Positions 10,017 to 20,808 of a stretch of 64,000 nt of DNA are shown one piece after another. The position numbers and the translations under genes are program-made. The notes below the pieces were generated by a model that saw nothing but the letters and a program-made list of their open reading frames with translations, did not search any database and had not been told where the DNA came from. Each line of letters opens with the position of its first letter. Position 1 is the first letter of the stretch. Source of the stretch: Muscardinus avellanarius (taxonomy: Eukaryota; Chordata; Mammalia; Rodentia; Gliridae); assembly GCA_963383645.1 (NCBI GenBank), contig OY726560.1:70561399-70625398 (forward strand), read 5' to 3'.

Positions 10017-10186
10017 TACTGGTATTAAGCTCAGGGTCCTTCTACCTCTGAGATATACCCCTAGCCCTTTTTAATTTGAAACAGTTTTGCTTAGTTGACA
10101 CATGCTGTCCTCAAACCTGCAATCCTCCTCTGCAATCCTCCTGCCTCAGCCTCGGTGGGATTACAGGCATGCTCCTGCCTGGCTGG
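10017..10186 (-). repeat. B1-dID SINE, old
   Basis: ACTGGTATTAAGCTCAGGGTCC to GGCATGCTCCTGCCTGGC, with a duplicated CTGCAATCCTCCT. Confidence 0.75.
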
Positions 10187-10489
10187 AGCTAAAGGGTTAA
10201 CCAAGGCTTTCTTTGGATTTCAATATGAGATACCTGTCAGAGAAAGAACTTTATTAATCACAGCACAGCAAGGAAGAGGAGGAGGAGGAGAAAACAAACG
10301 AACGAAGGAACCATGAGCTACTAGGTGACATGAGATATGGAAGATAAGAAGGAGCCCAGCGGTGTGTTTGCATCGCCTCTGGGAAACCTGCAGGTTTTGT
10401 AGCAAGGCTAAGATTTTGACCTTAGCCTGTTTTCTGTCCCAAAGAGAGAAGTCATTTCCTCCCTCAAGACGACACAGGTTGTACCAGGG
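10187..10489. other. Unannotated sequence
   Basis: No recognised feature. Confidence 0.4.
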
Positions 10490-10555
10490 GCACAGCTCCG
10501 TGTGCTAGAGTATGTGCTTAGCATGTACAGGCCCTGGGTTCAATCCCCAGTACCA
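10490..10555 (+). repeat. ID element
   Basis: GGCACAGCTCCGTGTGC (degenerate A box), TTAGCATGTACAGGCCC spacer, GGTTCAATCCCCAGTACC B box. Confidence 0.8.
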
Positions 10556-10629
10556 AAAACAAAACACACAAAAAAGTGGCTCATATTACATACAACAGTG
10601 AAGTGATAAATGGATTTGATAAAAAGTAG

Positions 10630-11090
10630 TGTGGTAGAGAGCCTATTAAATGGCCCTTGGTGGTTCCTGTCTCCTTTGTGTAACCCCTCAGTTGCCCATA
10701 CTCCTAACTAATTGAATACAACACAAGAGTACTGAGAGATGAGGTCATATAAAGTCTGTGGCTCCTGCCTTGAGCATCCTGTCCTGTGCTCACACACCCT
10801 GCATTCTCTCCATGGTGAACAGACCTCCAAGGGGAGCAGGTGGCTCCCACCGACAGTTAGCGAGGACTCACAGCCCAGCAGCTACACGGGTTTTCTTCGA
10901 AGCAGACCCTTTCAAGCCTCCAGGTGACAGCAGTCCTATTCTCTGCCTTGACCATGGCCTTGCAAGAGAGCTGCACTGTATCCAGGTTCCTGACCCAGAC
11001 ACAGACAGAAAATAAGTGTTTGATACTTAAAGCTTCAATGTTTTGGAACATTGGATATTTGGTAATAGACAAATAATATAAGAAATCAAA
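10630..11090 (+). repeat. MaLR/ERVL-type LTR remnant
   Basis: GGTGGTTCCTGTCTCCTTTG, ATGAGGTCATATAAAG, CAAGCCTCCAGGTGACAGCAG, GACCCAGACACAGACAGAAAAT and TTTGATACTTAAAGC occur in the order of MaLR LTRs. The reading frames across it carry no recognisable protein. Confidence 0.5.
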
Positions 11091-11261
11091 ATCTTGCATT
11101 CTTGACATACAGAGAAAGACATGTAGAGACACAAAGACTTGCAGGTAATTGTTTTCCAACATTAGGGTAAAGCTATAACCCTAGGAGTAGGCAATGCTGT
11201 TATCTTGGTTTGTTTTGTGTTATAACAAAATACTTGAAGCTGGGAAATGTATAAAGAAAAG

Positions 11262-11301
<40 letters not shown>

Positions 11302-11340
11302 CCAAGAGATCTAAGCTAGAACCCCAGCCCTATTTTATTT

Positions 11341-11371
<31 letters not shown>

Positions 11372-11375
11372 TTAT
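11262..11375. repeat. (TG)n and (TTTA)n microsatellites
   Basis: (TG)n at 11263-11299 and about 9 TTTA units at 11338-11372, separated by a short dID fragment. Confidence 0.92.
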
Positions 11376-11387
11376 TATTTTTTTTTT

Positions 11388-11591
11388 TTGGTGGTACTAG
11401 GGGTGGAACCCAGAGGCTTTCTACCTCCGGGCTGTACTCCCAGACCTTTTTTATATTTTATTTGGAAACAGGGTCTTACTAAGTTGCTGAGAGCCTCACT
11501 AAGTAGCTGAGGCTGGCTTCGAACCTGCGTGATCCTCCTGTCTCAGCCTCCCAAGCGCGGGGATTACAAGCGTGCACCACCACGCCCGGCA
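11388..11591 (-). repeat. B1-dID SINE, CpG-rich
   Basis: TTGGTGGTACTAGGGGTGG to CACCACCACGCCCGGC. Confidence 0.9.
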
Positions 11592-11609
11592 TTATTTTTT
11601 ATTTTTTAT

Positions 11610-11919
11610 ATACTTAAAATGGAACCCAGGGTCATTCTACCTCCAAGCTATGGCCTCAGCACCATCTTGTATTCTTTATTTTGAAACAGGGTCTCACTAA
11701 ATTGCAAAGGACCTCATTAAGGAGCTGACCACAATCCTCCTATCTCAGCCTCCCAAATGCTGGGATTACAAAGCGTGGGATTACCACCACACCCGGCTTT
11801 ATTTTTTATTTTGATACAGGGTCTCACTAAGTTATTTCCCACTGGCCTCAAATTTGCGATCTTCCTGTCACAGCCTCCCAAGTACTGGGATTAGAGGCAT
11901 GCACCAACATGTCCAGCAA
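11610..11919 (-). repeat. Two older B1-dID SINEs (11610-11798, 11802-11919)
   Basis: First: AAAATGGAACCCAGGGTCATTC to CACCACACCCGGC. Second lacks the dID tail and ends AACATGTCCAGC. Confidence 0.78.
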
Positions 11920-12105
11920 AAATAAGATATTTATTTAGCTCACAGTTTTGGAAACTGAAAGTTCAAGATAGGGCAGCCCCATGTTGCCAACTTCTGGCTG
12001 GTATACAACATGGCAAACAGCATTGTGGAGGAAGAGGGTGTGAAACGCAAGCAGCATGTGCAGAAGAATTCATGTGGCAAGAAAAAACGAGAGGATGGGG
12101 AAGGT

Positions 12106-12106
12106 C

Positions 12107-12139
<33 letters not shown>

Positions 12140-12180
12140 TTCTCTTTCTCTTTCTCTTTCTCTTTCTCTTTCTCTTTCTC
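12106..12180. repeat. (CTTTCT)n microsatellite
   Basis: About 12 hexamer units. Pure polypyrimidine on + and polypurine on -. It forms long SFSF/RKRK pseudo-peptides in several frames. Confidence 0.95.
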
Positions 12181-12255
12181 AGTGTTGGGAATTGAACCCA
12201 GAACCTCACATATGCTTGGCAAATGCTCCACCACTGAGCTGCATCCCTGGCCCTG
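12181..12255 (-). repeat. ID element
   Basis: Reverse B box GGGAATTGAACCCAG, spacer TGCTTGGCAAATGC, reverse A box CCACCACTGAGCTGC. Confidence 0.85.
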
Positions 12256-12388
12256 GGCTCTCTGGGGCTGCACTTGTGATACTACTGTCTCTGAGTAGCT
12301 AGGATTATAGGTGTATGCACTAAGCCCAGCTCAGGCTTATTCTTTTATAACAACTCATTCATTTTTTTGTTTCTTTGATTGTTTGTTT

Positions 12389-12586
12389 TGTGGTGTTGGC
12401 CTAGAACCCAGGGGTATCCTACCTTTGAGCTATCCCCTCAGCCCTATTTTATTTTTTAATTGGAAACAGGGCCTCACTAGGTTGCTGAGAGACTTGCTAA
12501 TTGCTGAGGCTGTTCTCAAATGTGTGATCTTCATGTTTCTGCCTCCTAAGTAGTGGGATTACAGGTGTGCACCACCATGCCAGGCT
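12389..12586 (-). repeat. B1-dID SINE
   Basis: TGTGGTGTTGGCCTAGAACC to GCACCACCATGCCAGGC. Confidence 0.82.
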
Positions 12587-12883
12587 CATAACAGCTCATT
12601 CTTGGGAATTAATCCACTCCCACCAGACCCAACCCACTCCTCAAAACCAACATCAATCATTAGTGAAGGTATAGCCCTTATGAACTAACCACCTTCCACC
12701 TGGTCCTGCCTTTTACAGATTCCACCACCACACTGGGGACCAAGCTTCTGACACATAAACCTTTAGGGAAAAAACCACCCCAAACCACAGCAATCGTCTT
12801 CCTAGAAGAGGGCTGGCATGTTTAGTGTCCATGCTCTGAGGAAGAGGACGATACTGAGATCGAGACCTAGAATTGTGTGTGTG

Positions 12884-13062
12884 TGTTGGTACTGGGGTTC
12901 CTGGAAACCCTTCTACCTCCAGGCTATACTCCCAGACCTATTTTATATTTTTATTTGGAAACAGGGTCTCTTAAGCCAGCGAGGCTGGCTTTGAACCTGT
13001 GTGATCCTCCTGTCTCTGCCTCCCAAGTGTGGGGATTACAAGCGTGCGCCACCACACCTGGC
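12884..13062 (-). repeat. B1-dID SINE, young subtype
   Basis: TTGGTACTGGGGTTCCTGG to GCCACCACACCTGGC. Confidence 0.88.
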
Positions 13063-13159
13063 CTGAGACCTAGAATTTAAAAGGAAGTCTAGTCCTGGTC
13101 TAGAACTAGTCTTACCAGTCTTCGGGCTAATTTTTGAAGAATTTAGCTTTTTTTCTTCT

Positions 13160-13352
13160 GTATGGCACTAGTGATTGAATTCAGGGGCATTCTACCTTTG
13201 AATGCCTTTTAAAAAATATTTTGTTTTGAAACGGGGTCTTGCTAGGTTGCTAAGAGTCTTGCTATGTTGTTGAGGCTGTTCTCACACCTGTGGTCCTCCT
13301 GTCTCAGCCTTCCAAGTACTGGGATCCTAGGTGGCCCATTATTCCCAGCTAG
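13160..13352 (-). repeat. B1-dID SINE, old
   Basis: TGTATGGCACTAGTGATTGAA to CTAGGTGGCCCATTATTCCC. Confidence 0.7.
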
Positions 13353-13690
13353 AATTAGCTTCTTGCTGAAGGACATTATGCAAGGTAGGAAAAAGTGACT
13401 TTTGCTTTGTGAATGAGAAAGAAAAAACACAGAGAAGAATCCTTTTAGCATCAAATGAAATGCGCACAGTGCATTTAGTGAGCCACATTATCTAGCTGTA
13501 TGTTATTCCCTGTGATCATTTTCTATTTTTCATCTGAGACACTTTTTTATAAAGTTTTAAAACATTTTTCTCAGTCTCATCAGTATTTCAGGGAACTGAG
13601 TCCAATGCTTCAGCCACAATATTAAAGGGGAAACAGTGCCCCCTGCAGGCCAGAATGGCAATGCCCAGAGACTCCAAGAAACCCAAGAAG
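13353..13690. other. Unannotated sequence
   Basis: Nothing recognised. Confidence 0.4.
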
Positions 13691-13695
13691 CTAGG

Positions 13696-13746
<51 letters not shown>

Positions 13747-13757
13747 GGGGGGGGGGC
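13696..13757. repeat. (TG)n followed by G-run
   Basis: About 23 TG units, then TTTTGGGGGGGGGG. Confidence 0.93.
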
Positions 13758-13802
13758 AGGGTTGCTTATAAATAATTGATGAATCTAAAAAGTCTTTTTA
13801 AG

Positions 13803-14226
13803 CCAGGTGTGGTGGTGTACGCTAGTAATCCCAGCATTTGAGAGGATAAGACAGGAGGATTGCAGTTTGCAGATAGTCTCAGGTACTTAGTGAGGTTTGC
13901 AACTCAGTGAGACCCTGTTTCAAAATGAAGAATAAGCCGGGCGTGGTGGTGCACGCTTGTAATCCCAGCTTTCGGTAGGCTGAGATAGAGGATCGCACGT
14001 GGTTCGTGGACAGCCTCGGCTACTTAGTGAGGCTCTCGGCAACTTAGTGAGACCCTGCTTCAAAATAAAGAATAAAAAATAGGGCAGGGGGTTAAGCTCA
14101 GAGGTCAAATGCTCCTGGGTTCCATCCTCAGACCCACAAAAGAAAAAAAAAAAAAGAATAAAAAATAAGGAAGCAGGTGTAGCTCAGAGGTAGAATGCCC
14201 CTGGGTTCAATCCTCAGTACCACAAC
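13803..14226 (+). repeat. B1-dID SINE split by a second SINE (13935-14143)
   Basis: Outer head 13803-13934 stops at TTTCAAAATGAAGAATAA. An inner CpG-bearing copy runs from GCCGGGCGTGGTGGTGCACG to TCCTCAGACCCAC. The outer tail resumes near 14158 (AATAAGGAAGCAGGTGTAGC) and ends TCAGTACCAC, followed by (GATA)n. Confidence 0.85.
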
Positions 14227-14466
14227 AGATAGATAGATAGATAAGTAAATAAATAGTCTTTATAAATTGAAAGCCTTTAATAACTTGGTATGGTAAGTGT
14301 TGAAGAAGTAAAATGCTGATTTTCTTATGCATTCTGTATTGTACCATAATGTATCTTATAAAAATGTACAAATATTATCTCAACTTCTGAAAATGTAAAT
14401 AAATAAATTGCAATTAAAGTTTTCTTATTTAACCCCATAGGAACTTTTTTTCTTTATCAATTTTAC
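14227..14466. other. Unannotated sequence with (GATA)n start
   Basis: A short GATA tract, then AT-rich sequence. Confidence 0.4.
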
Positions 14467-14642
14467 ATTACTTCTTCCTTGGGAAGCTGAGACAGTAGGA
14501 TCACGGGTTCCAGGCCAGTCTCAGCAACTTAGCAAGGAGAGCCTCAGCTATTTAGTGAGATATGGTCTAAAAATAAAAATAAAAAGGGCTTGGGGGCATA
14601 TCTTGAAAGCAGAATGCCCCTGGGTTTAATCCTCAATACCAA
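14467..14642 (+). repeat. B1-dID SINE, 5' truncated
   Basis: CTTGGGAAGCTGAGACAGTAGG to TTAATCCTCAATACC. Confidence 0.78.
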
Positions 14643-14654
14643 AACAAAAGCTTT

Positions 14655-14826
14655 AGACTTAATGGAAAGCTAGACATTACAGTCATTCAGGACATGGACT
14701 TTAGAATATGACAGGCCTTTCTTTGTTAACTGTGTGTCCTTTGGGCAAATGGATACATCTACCTGGGCCTGTTTTTTTATTTGTAAAATAAGGATATCTC
14801 TTTGTATTATAATGAAGATTAAATGA

Positions 14827-14828
<2 letters not shown>
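14655..14828 (+). repeat. MIR remnant
   Basis: ACATGGACTTTAGAATATGAC, TGTGTCCTTTGGGCAAATGG, TTTATTTGTAAAATAAGG and TATAATGAAGATTAAATGAA follow the MIR core. Confidence 0.65.

Positions 14829-14870
<42 letters not shown>
14829..14870. repeat. (GT)n microsatellite
   Basis: About 21 GT units. Confidence 0.95.
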
Positions 14871-14873
<3 letters not shown>

Positions 14874-15022
14874 ATGTCCTTACCACTTGGTAAGTACTCA
14901 GCATTTGAGAGCTGTTATTATTTATTATTTACTATTACTACAACTTGTACAACATTAATGAGATAAAGGTGTTCCCATGTAACACAAATGCTTAATATCC
15001 TATTATACATACAAGTAACAGA

Positions 15023-15060
<38 letters not shown>
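15023..15060. repeat. (TG)n microsatellite at a SINE tail
   Basis: About 19 TG units abutting the next SINE. Confidence 0.95.
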
Positions 15061-15062
<2 letters not shown>

Positions 15063-15261
15063 TATGCTGGGGATGGAACCCAGAGGCTTTCTACTTTCAG
15101 GCTACACTCCCATACCTATTTATATTTTATTTGGAAACAGGGTCTCACTAAGTTGCTGAGAGCCTCACTAAGTAGCTGAGGGTGGCTTCCAACCTGTGCA
15201 ATCCTCCTGTCTCAGCTTCCCAAGTACTGGGATTACAAGTGTGTGCCACCACACCCAGCTC
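15061..15261 (-). repeat. B1-dID SINE
   Basis: GGTATGCTGGGGATGGAACCC to GCCACCACACCCAGC. The sequence AAGTAACAGAAT occurs on both sides (15012-15023 and 15264-15275), a likely target-site duplication. Confidence 0.9.
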
Positions 15262-15391
15262 CAAGTAACAGAATTTAAGTATGACATTTCAGAAGAAATA
15301 AATTAGGATAGAGGAAAGAAAGAATTAAGGAACAAGAGAACCCAAGAATATTTATAGAGGTATAGGGGAAAACAGGAGCCTTAAAAACTTT

Positions 15392-15576
15392 CTACCCAGA
15401 GAAGCGTGGTGGTGCATACTTGTAATCCCAGCATTTAGGAGGCTGAGACAGGAGAATTTGGGTTCACAGCCAGCCTCAGCTACTTAGCAAGGTTCTTTGC
15501 AACTCAGTGAGACCATAAAAAATTGGGCTGGGGGTGTAGCTCAGAAGTAGAATGCCCCTGGGTTCCATCCCCAGTA

Positions 15577-15577
<1 letters not shown>
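15392..15577 (+). repeat. B1-dID SINE with (CA)n tail
   Basis: AAGCGTGGTGGTGCATACTTG to TCCATCCCCAGTACCA, then (CA)n at 15578-15624. Confidence 0.88.

Positions 15578-15624
<47 letters not shown>
15578..15624. repeat. (CA)n microsatellite at a SINE tail
   Basis: About 23 CA units. Confidence 0.95.
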
Positions 15625-15626
<2 letters not shown>

Positions 15627-15828
15627 TCTACTGGATTTAGAATTCTTATAAATATGTGATTAATACCACAAGTCTATTGGGTAAGTGGTCGAGAGATTTA
15701 AAACAAAAGAAACAAAAGCAGCTTAACTGGTTTTTTATTAAGAGGCCTGTTTATAAGTTAAGAAATATAAAAAAACAACAACTTTCAGCTTCTTTTTCTT
15801 TCTTTTTTTCTCTTACTTTCTTTAATTT

Positions 15829-16022
15829 TGGTGTTGAGGATTGAACCCAAGGGTGATCTACTTCTGAGCTATACCTCTAGCCCTATTTTATTTTATTTGG
15901 AAACAGGGTCTCACTAAGTTGTGGAGGGCCTCACTAAGTAGCTGAGGCTGGCCATGAACCTGGATCCTCCTGTCTCAGCCTCCCAAGTACTGGGATTACA
16001 AATGTGGGCCACCACGCCTGGC
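15829..16022 (-). repeat. B1-dID SINE
   Basis: TGGTGTTGAGGATTGAACCC to GCCACCACGCCTGGC. Confidence 0.86.
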
Positions 16023-16465
16023 TCACATATGCTTTAAAGTTCCCAAATGTAATGGAAAATGGAGAGGATAGGAATTGGGGAAGACAAAAGAAGACGTTGA
16101 CCTGGGACCATCACCTACCTGTGCGTCTTACCAGCTATGAAAGACAGATCAGGTCACTCCCCTCTCTGGGCCTCCATTTCCCTGTCTATACATACGCGAC
16201 AGTAACAGCATCTTATATACTCATTTTAAGGATTAAAGGAGAAAAAACAGAAAGCCCGGGCACAGTCCACTGAGCTGTGTCCAAGAGTCTCCTCGTCCTC
16301 ATTGTCATTAGCTGGGGCTATTGCAAGTGGCACTGGAAAGGATTTGGACCCTCAGGAGATTCTTCAGTGTAATGTGATAAGAAAGATAAAGTTACATCAA
16401 ATCCCATTTTTCTAGTCATAGGAAGACATTTGAAGGGGAAATTATCTATTTAAGGGTGTTTCTAG
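16023..16465. other. Unannotated sequence
   Basis: The segment GACCATCACCTACCTGTG to TCTCTGGGCCTCCATTTCCC faintly recalls a MIR core. Otherwise nothing. Confidence 0.35.
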
Positions 16466-16467
16466 CT

Positions 16468-16642
16468 GGGAGTACTGTGGTGGTGCATGCCTGCAATCCT
16501 AGTACTTGGGAAGCTGAAAATAGGCAGATCACAGGTTCAAGACCAGCTTCAGCAACTTAGTGGGACTCTCAGTAACCTAAGGAGAACCTGTGCTGAGGGT
16601 GTAGCTCAGAGTCAGAATGTCCCTGGGTTCAACCCCCAGTAC
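16468..16642 (+). repeat. B1-dID SINE, internally deleted
   Basis: GGGAGTACTGTGGTGGTGCATG to CAACCCCCAGTACA. The A-rich linker before the dID tail is missing (GAGAACCTGTGCTGAGGGTG). Confidence 0.78.
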
Positions 16643-16846
16643 AAAAAAAAAAAAAAAAAGAAAGAAAGAAAGGAAAAGGAAAAGAAAAGCAACCATCAAA
16701 GCTTGGAACAAATTTGTCCAGAAATGAAGGAGAGAGGTTAAATAAATAATACATGGTATTAACTACAAAAAGAATATACATAGATCCTAGTTTCATTGTT
16801 AACCTCAGGGATTCCATAAAGGAAAAGAGACCGAAACTTTAGTGAC

Positions 16847-17318
16847 AGCCTGAAGTAGTGGTGCACACCTGTAATCCCAGTGCTTGGGAGGCTGAGACAG
16901 AAGGATCACACATTTGCAGCCAGCCTCAGCAATTTAACTAGTAGTTTAGCAGATCTTGTTTCAGAATAAAAAATAAAGGCCAGTCGTGGTGGCGGAGGTT
17001 TGTAATCCCAGCATTTGGGAGGCTGAGAAAAGAAGATTGCGGTTCACAGACAGCCACAGCAATTTAGTAAGGCCCTCGCAACTAAGTGAGACCCTGCTTC
17101 AAAATAAAACATAAACTGGGCATTGTGGCACACGCTTGTAATCCCAATGTTCGGGAGGCTGAGACAGGAGGATCGCGATAGGTGGCCAGAGTCATTTACT
17201 TAGCAAGGCCCTTTGCAACTCAGTGAGACCTTGTTTCAAAATATAGAATAAAAAAATAGGGCAAGGGGTGCAGCTCGGAGGTAGAATGCCTCTGGGTTCC
17301 ATCCCTGTTAGTGCAAAA

Positions 17319-17365
<47 letters not shown>

Positions 17366-17860
17366 AATAGCCAAGTATGGTGCGCAGTTTGTAATCCCAA
17401 CATTTGGGAGGTTGAAACAGGAGGATCGTGGTTCACAGACAGCTTCAGCTACTTAATGAGGCTCTTTGTAACTCAGTGAGACCTTGTTTCAAAATAAAGA
17501 ATAAAGAGCAGGTGTTGTGGCACATGCTTGTAATCTCAGCATTTGGGAGGCTGAGACAAGAGGATCCGGTTCAAGGCCTGCCTCAGCTACTTAGTGAGGT
17601 TCTTTGCAACTCAGTGAGATCCTGTTTCAAAATAAAAAACAAAACAAAATAGGGCTGGGGGTGTAGCTCAGAGATAGAATGCCCCTGGGTTTCATCCCTA
17701 GTACCGCAAAAATAAAATATATGAATAAAGAAATAATAAGGTTGGGAGTAGGTCAGAGTCAGAATGCCCCTGGGCTCAATCCCTAGTACCACAATAAAAT
17801 AAAATAGGGCTAGGTGAGTAGTTTAGAGGTAGAGCACTACTGGGTTCAACCCTCAATATC
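16847..17860 (+). repeat. Block of about seven same-strand SINEs and SINE pieces
   Basis: Heads start near 16850, 16978, 17115, 17369 and 17508. Tails end near 17316, 17706, 17790 and 17858. The first two copies stop in the AATAAA-rich linker before their dID tail, and the next head follows at once. A (TAAA)n tract lies at 17318-17364. Confidence 0.8.
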
Positions 17861-18149
17861 CCCCCCCCCCGGCACACATACATACACACATATGACTGAA
17901 AAACTACATAGTAAACAGGGCAGGGGGTATTGATCAGGAAAAGACAAGTTGGTCAATGGAGTGAGTGCAAGAGAGTCCCCCCCCCAAAAAAAAAAATAAG
18001 CCAGGGTCATACATATACAATTTCTCACATGTTCAAGGTGGTATTTAAAATTAGTGGGGGGAAAATGAATTATTCAATAATTAACATGAGGATACCAGGC
18101 CATTCATAAATTATGGGTGATTAAAGGATCTACGCAGCTCGATTCTTTT

Positions 18150-18262
18150 GAGATAGGATCCTGCTTTGTGACCCCAGCTGGCCTTGAACGTCTGGCCTCA
18201 AGCAATCCTCCTACCTGAGACTTCTGGTAGCTGGGCCTATAGGTGTGTGTCAGTGCAACCAG
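18150..18262 (-). repeat. Old B1-like head fragment
   Basis: TTTTGAGATAGGATCCTGC to TGTGTCAGTGCAACCAGC. No dID tail is visible. Confidence 0.5.
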
Positions 18263-18298
18263 CTTTGGTTTAAAAATAAAAATGTAAAAAACAAAACA

Positions 18299-18500
18299 AG
18301 CCAGGCTTGGTGGTGCATGCTTGTAATTCCAGTACTTGGGAGGCTGAGACCGAAGGATTCGGTTAAGGGGTCAGCTTCAGCTACTTAGTGAAGCCCTCCG
18401 CAGCTTAGTGAGACCCTGTTTCAAAATAAAGAATAAAATTGGGCTGGGGATGTAGCTCAGAGGTAATATGTCCCTGGGTTCAATCTTCAGTACCACAATA
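18299..18500 (+). repeat. B1-dID SINE
   Basis: AGCCAGGCTTGGTGGTGCATG to TTCAGTACCAC, tail (CAAA)n. Confidence 0.88.
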
Positions 18501-18595
18501 AACAAACAAACAAACAAACAACAAAACAAAGAGCCAAGATTATATAACTCCTTGTATAAAAAAAAGAAAAAGAAAAAGAAAAGAAACATACAAAA

Positions 18596-18797
18596 AACTG
18601 GGCGTGGTTGTGCACACTTGCAATCCCAGCATTCGGGAGGCTGAGAGAGGAGGATCATAGTTTGTGGACAGCCTCAGCTACTTAGTGAGGTCCTCCACAA
18701 CTTAGTGAGACACTATTTCAAAACTAAAGAATAAAAAATAGGGCTGGGCGTGTATCTCGGAGGTAGAATGCCTCTGGGTTCCATTCCCAGACCAGTG
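18596..18797 (+). repeat. B1-dID SINE
   Basis: ACTGGGCGTGGTTGTGCACAC to TTCCATTCCCAGACC, then a G-run. Confidence 0.88.
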
Positions 18798-19160
18798 GGG
18801 GGGGGGACATACAAAATTATTTTTATAAAATTTGGATAGAAGAGAACTTTCTTAACCTGATGCAAAATCCAGAACTGACGAGTTGATTAGATTACATGAA
18901 GATTTACCCCTTTGTATAGAACCCTACCCTACTGTACTTACCCTATCTTCATCGTCTCCCCTAAGAATCCCTGAGGTTAACTGTGCGGCACTGGCAGGGG
19001 TAGTAAATGGGAGTTGGAGGCCAGGCTGGGGCATCCTGCAGGCACATGAAGTCTTGCTGAACTGTGCTTTGATTCTAAGCACTGCTCCATGTTCAGATAT
19101 GCAAAGAGGCTTTAACATGGGAGTTCAGATACCTAAGTTTTTGGAACATGTCCCTGGGTC
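18798..19160. other. Unannotated sequence
   Basis: A 100-codon frame crosses this stretch and runs into the next SINE. It shows no protein resemblance I recognise. Confidence 0.4.
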
Positions 19161-19164
19161 TTTT

Positions 19165-19611
19165 TATTTTTTACTTTTGCAATGCTAGGGACTGAACTTG
19201 GGGGCCTTCTGCTTTCTAGCTACACCCCAGCCCTTTTTATTTTTTAATTTTAAAAATATTTATTTATTTATTTATTTATTTTGCGGTCTGGGGATGGAAC
19301 CCAGGGCATTCTATCTTTGAGCTACACCCACTGCCCTATATATATTTTTTTAATTCTCTATTTTGAAACAGGGTCTCACTGAATTATAGAGCCTCAATAA
19401 GTAGCTGAGGCTGGCTGCGAATCGCGATCCTCTGGTCTCAGCCTCCCAAATGCTGGGATTACAAGCATGCGCTACCATGCCCGGCCTTATTTTTAAATTG
19501 AAAACAGGGTCTTGCTAAATTGCGAAGGCTGTCTTCGAACTTGAACCTGAGAGCCTCCTGTCTCAGCCTCCCAAGTACTGGGTATACAAGCGTGTACCAC
19601 CACACCCAGCT
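19165..19611 (-). repeat. B1-dID SINE split by another (19278-19487)
   Basis: Outer dID tail 19165-19220 (GCAATGCTAGGGACTGAAC). Inner copy from GCGGTCTGGGGATGGAACCC to CCATGCCCGGCC. Outer head 19488-19611, ending CCACACCCAGC. Confidence 0.82.
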
Positions 19612-19643
19612 AGGTCCTAATATTCTTAATTTTAAAATAAATT

Positions 19644-19821
19644 TAGCTGGGCGTGGTGTCGCACGCTTGTAATCTCCGCGTTTGGGAAGCGGAGACAGGA
19701 GGATTGCGCCGGTTCAAAGCCAGCCTCGCTGGCTTAAGAGACCCTGTTTCCAAATAAAAATATAAAAATAGGTCTGGGAGTGTAGCCCGGAGGTAGAAGG
19801 GTTTCCAGGAACTCCAGTACC
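19644..19821 (+). repeat. B1-dID SINE, young subtype
   Basis: TAGCTGGGCGTGGTGTCGCACG to CCAGGAACTCCAGTACC, then (ACC)n. Confidence 0.9.
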
Positions 19822-19861
19822 ACCACCACCACCACCACCAATAATAATAATAATAATAATA

Positions 19862-19903
<42 letters not shown>
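19818..19903. repeat. (ACC)n(AAT)7(ATT)14 compound microsatellite
   Basis: Seven AAT units (19840-19860) and fourteen ATT units (19862-19903) meet head-to-head, making a perfect inverted repeat at a SINE tail. Confidence 0.95.
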
Positions 19904-19906
<3 letters not shown>

Positions 19907-19992
19907 AATAAATTTAAATAAAATAAAAACTCATCTGCACTTTCCCCAAATTCCAGAAAGCAAAAGAGACCATGAGGTTAAAACATGAGTGA

Positions 19993-20178
19993 CAGCCAGG
20001 CATGATGTTACATGCCTATAATCCCTGGATTTAAGAAGCTGAGACAGAAGTATTGCAGGTTCGAGACTAGCCTCAGCACTTTAGGAAGAACCCATCTAAA
20101 AAAAAAATAAAATAAAATAAAAAGGGGTAGGAATGTAGCTCAGAGGCAGAATGCCCCAGGGTTCAATCTATAATACCA
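19993..20178 (+). repeat. B1-dID SINE, old
   Basis: ACAGCCAGGCATGATGTTACATG to TCAATCTATAATACC. Confidence 0.78.
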
Positions 20179-20204
20179 AAACACAAAAAACAAGAGTGAC
20201 AAAG

Positions 20205-20375
20205 CTGGACATGGGGGCATAGGTCTGTCATTCCAGGGACTTGGGAGGCTCAGGCAGGGGAACTGAAAGTTCCAGGCCAGCCTTGGCATTTTAGTGAGAC
20301 CCTGTTTCAAATTAAAAATAAAAAGGGCTGTAGCTGTAGCTCAGTAGTAGAATGCATCTGGGTTTGTTTCCTAAT
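20205..20375 (+). repeat. B1-dID SINE, old
   Basis: CTGGACATGGGGGCATAGG to TTTCCTAATACAG. Confidence 0.75.
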
Positions 20376-20584
20376 ACAGAAAAAAACAAAACCAAACAAA
20401 CAAAAGACCTTTTTATTACAGGAGCAGGCTGTTCCCACTGACTCCACTATGGTAGTCCCCTGAATGGCAAAAATGTTAAAGATTGATACATCCCACGTGT
20501 CTGAATACCCATACATGGCTGGTGGGAGTATATGGTTTTTGTGGATGGCAAATTGGAAGAACTAAAGCAACACTGTGTGTGTGT

Positions 20585-20755
20585 GTCTACAGATTGAACC
20601 CAGATACGTTCTTCCTCTGACCTACACCTCCAGCCTTATTTTATTTTTTATTTTGAAACAGGGTCTCCCTAAGTTGCTGAGGGCCTCACTAAATTGCTGA
20701 GGCTGACCTCAAACCTCCTGTTCCAGCATCCCAAGTAGTTGGATTACAGGTGTGT
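20585..20755 (-). repeat. B1-dID SINE, old
   Basis: ACAGATTGAACCCAGATACG to GGATTACAGGTGTGTG. Confidence 0.72.
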
Positions 20756-20808
20756 GTGGTTTTTTAAAATTTTTTTATTTTTTATTTTTTACTTTTTCAC
20801 TTACTTTT

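Larger units (their letters stand above)
11195..12795 (+). repeat. Ancient dispersed repeat, in three pieces
   Basis: Pieces at 11195-11262 (TGTTATAACAAAATACTTGAAG), 11926-12100 (TTTAGCTCACAGTTTTGG) and 12592-12795 (GGTCCTGCCTTTTACAGATTCC) look like one old mammalian interspersed element. Microsatellites, SINEs and an ID element now separate them. I cannot name the family. Confidence 0.4.

Noticed and set aside
12056..12298. Long Ser/Phe-Leu or Arg/Lys repeat peptides in several frames.
   Set aside because: Products of the (CTTTCT)n microsatellite.
16847..17860. Regularly spaced repeats that might suggest a CRISPR-like or satellite array.
   Set aside because: Units are diverged SINEs of unequal length in a mammalian genome, without constant repeat and variable spacer.
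18883..19188. A 101-codon frame as a possible small gene.
   Set aside because: It runs into a SINE T-tract at its end, and has no recognisable domain or splice support.
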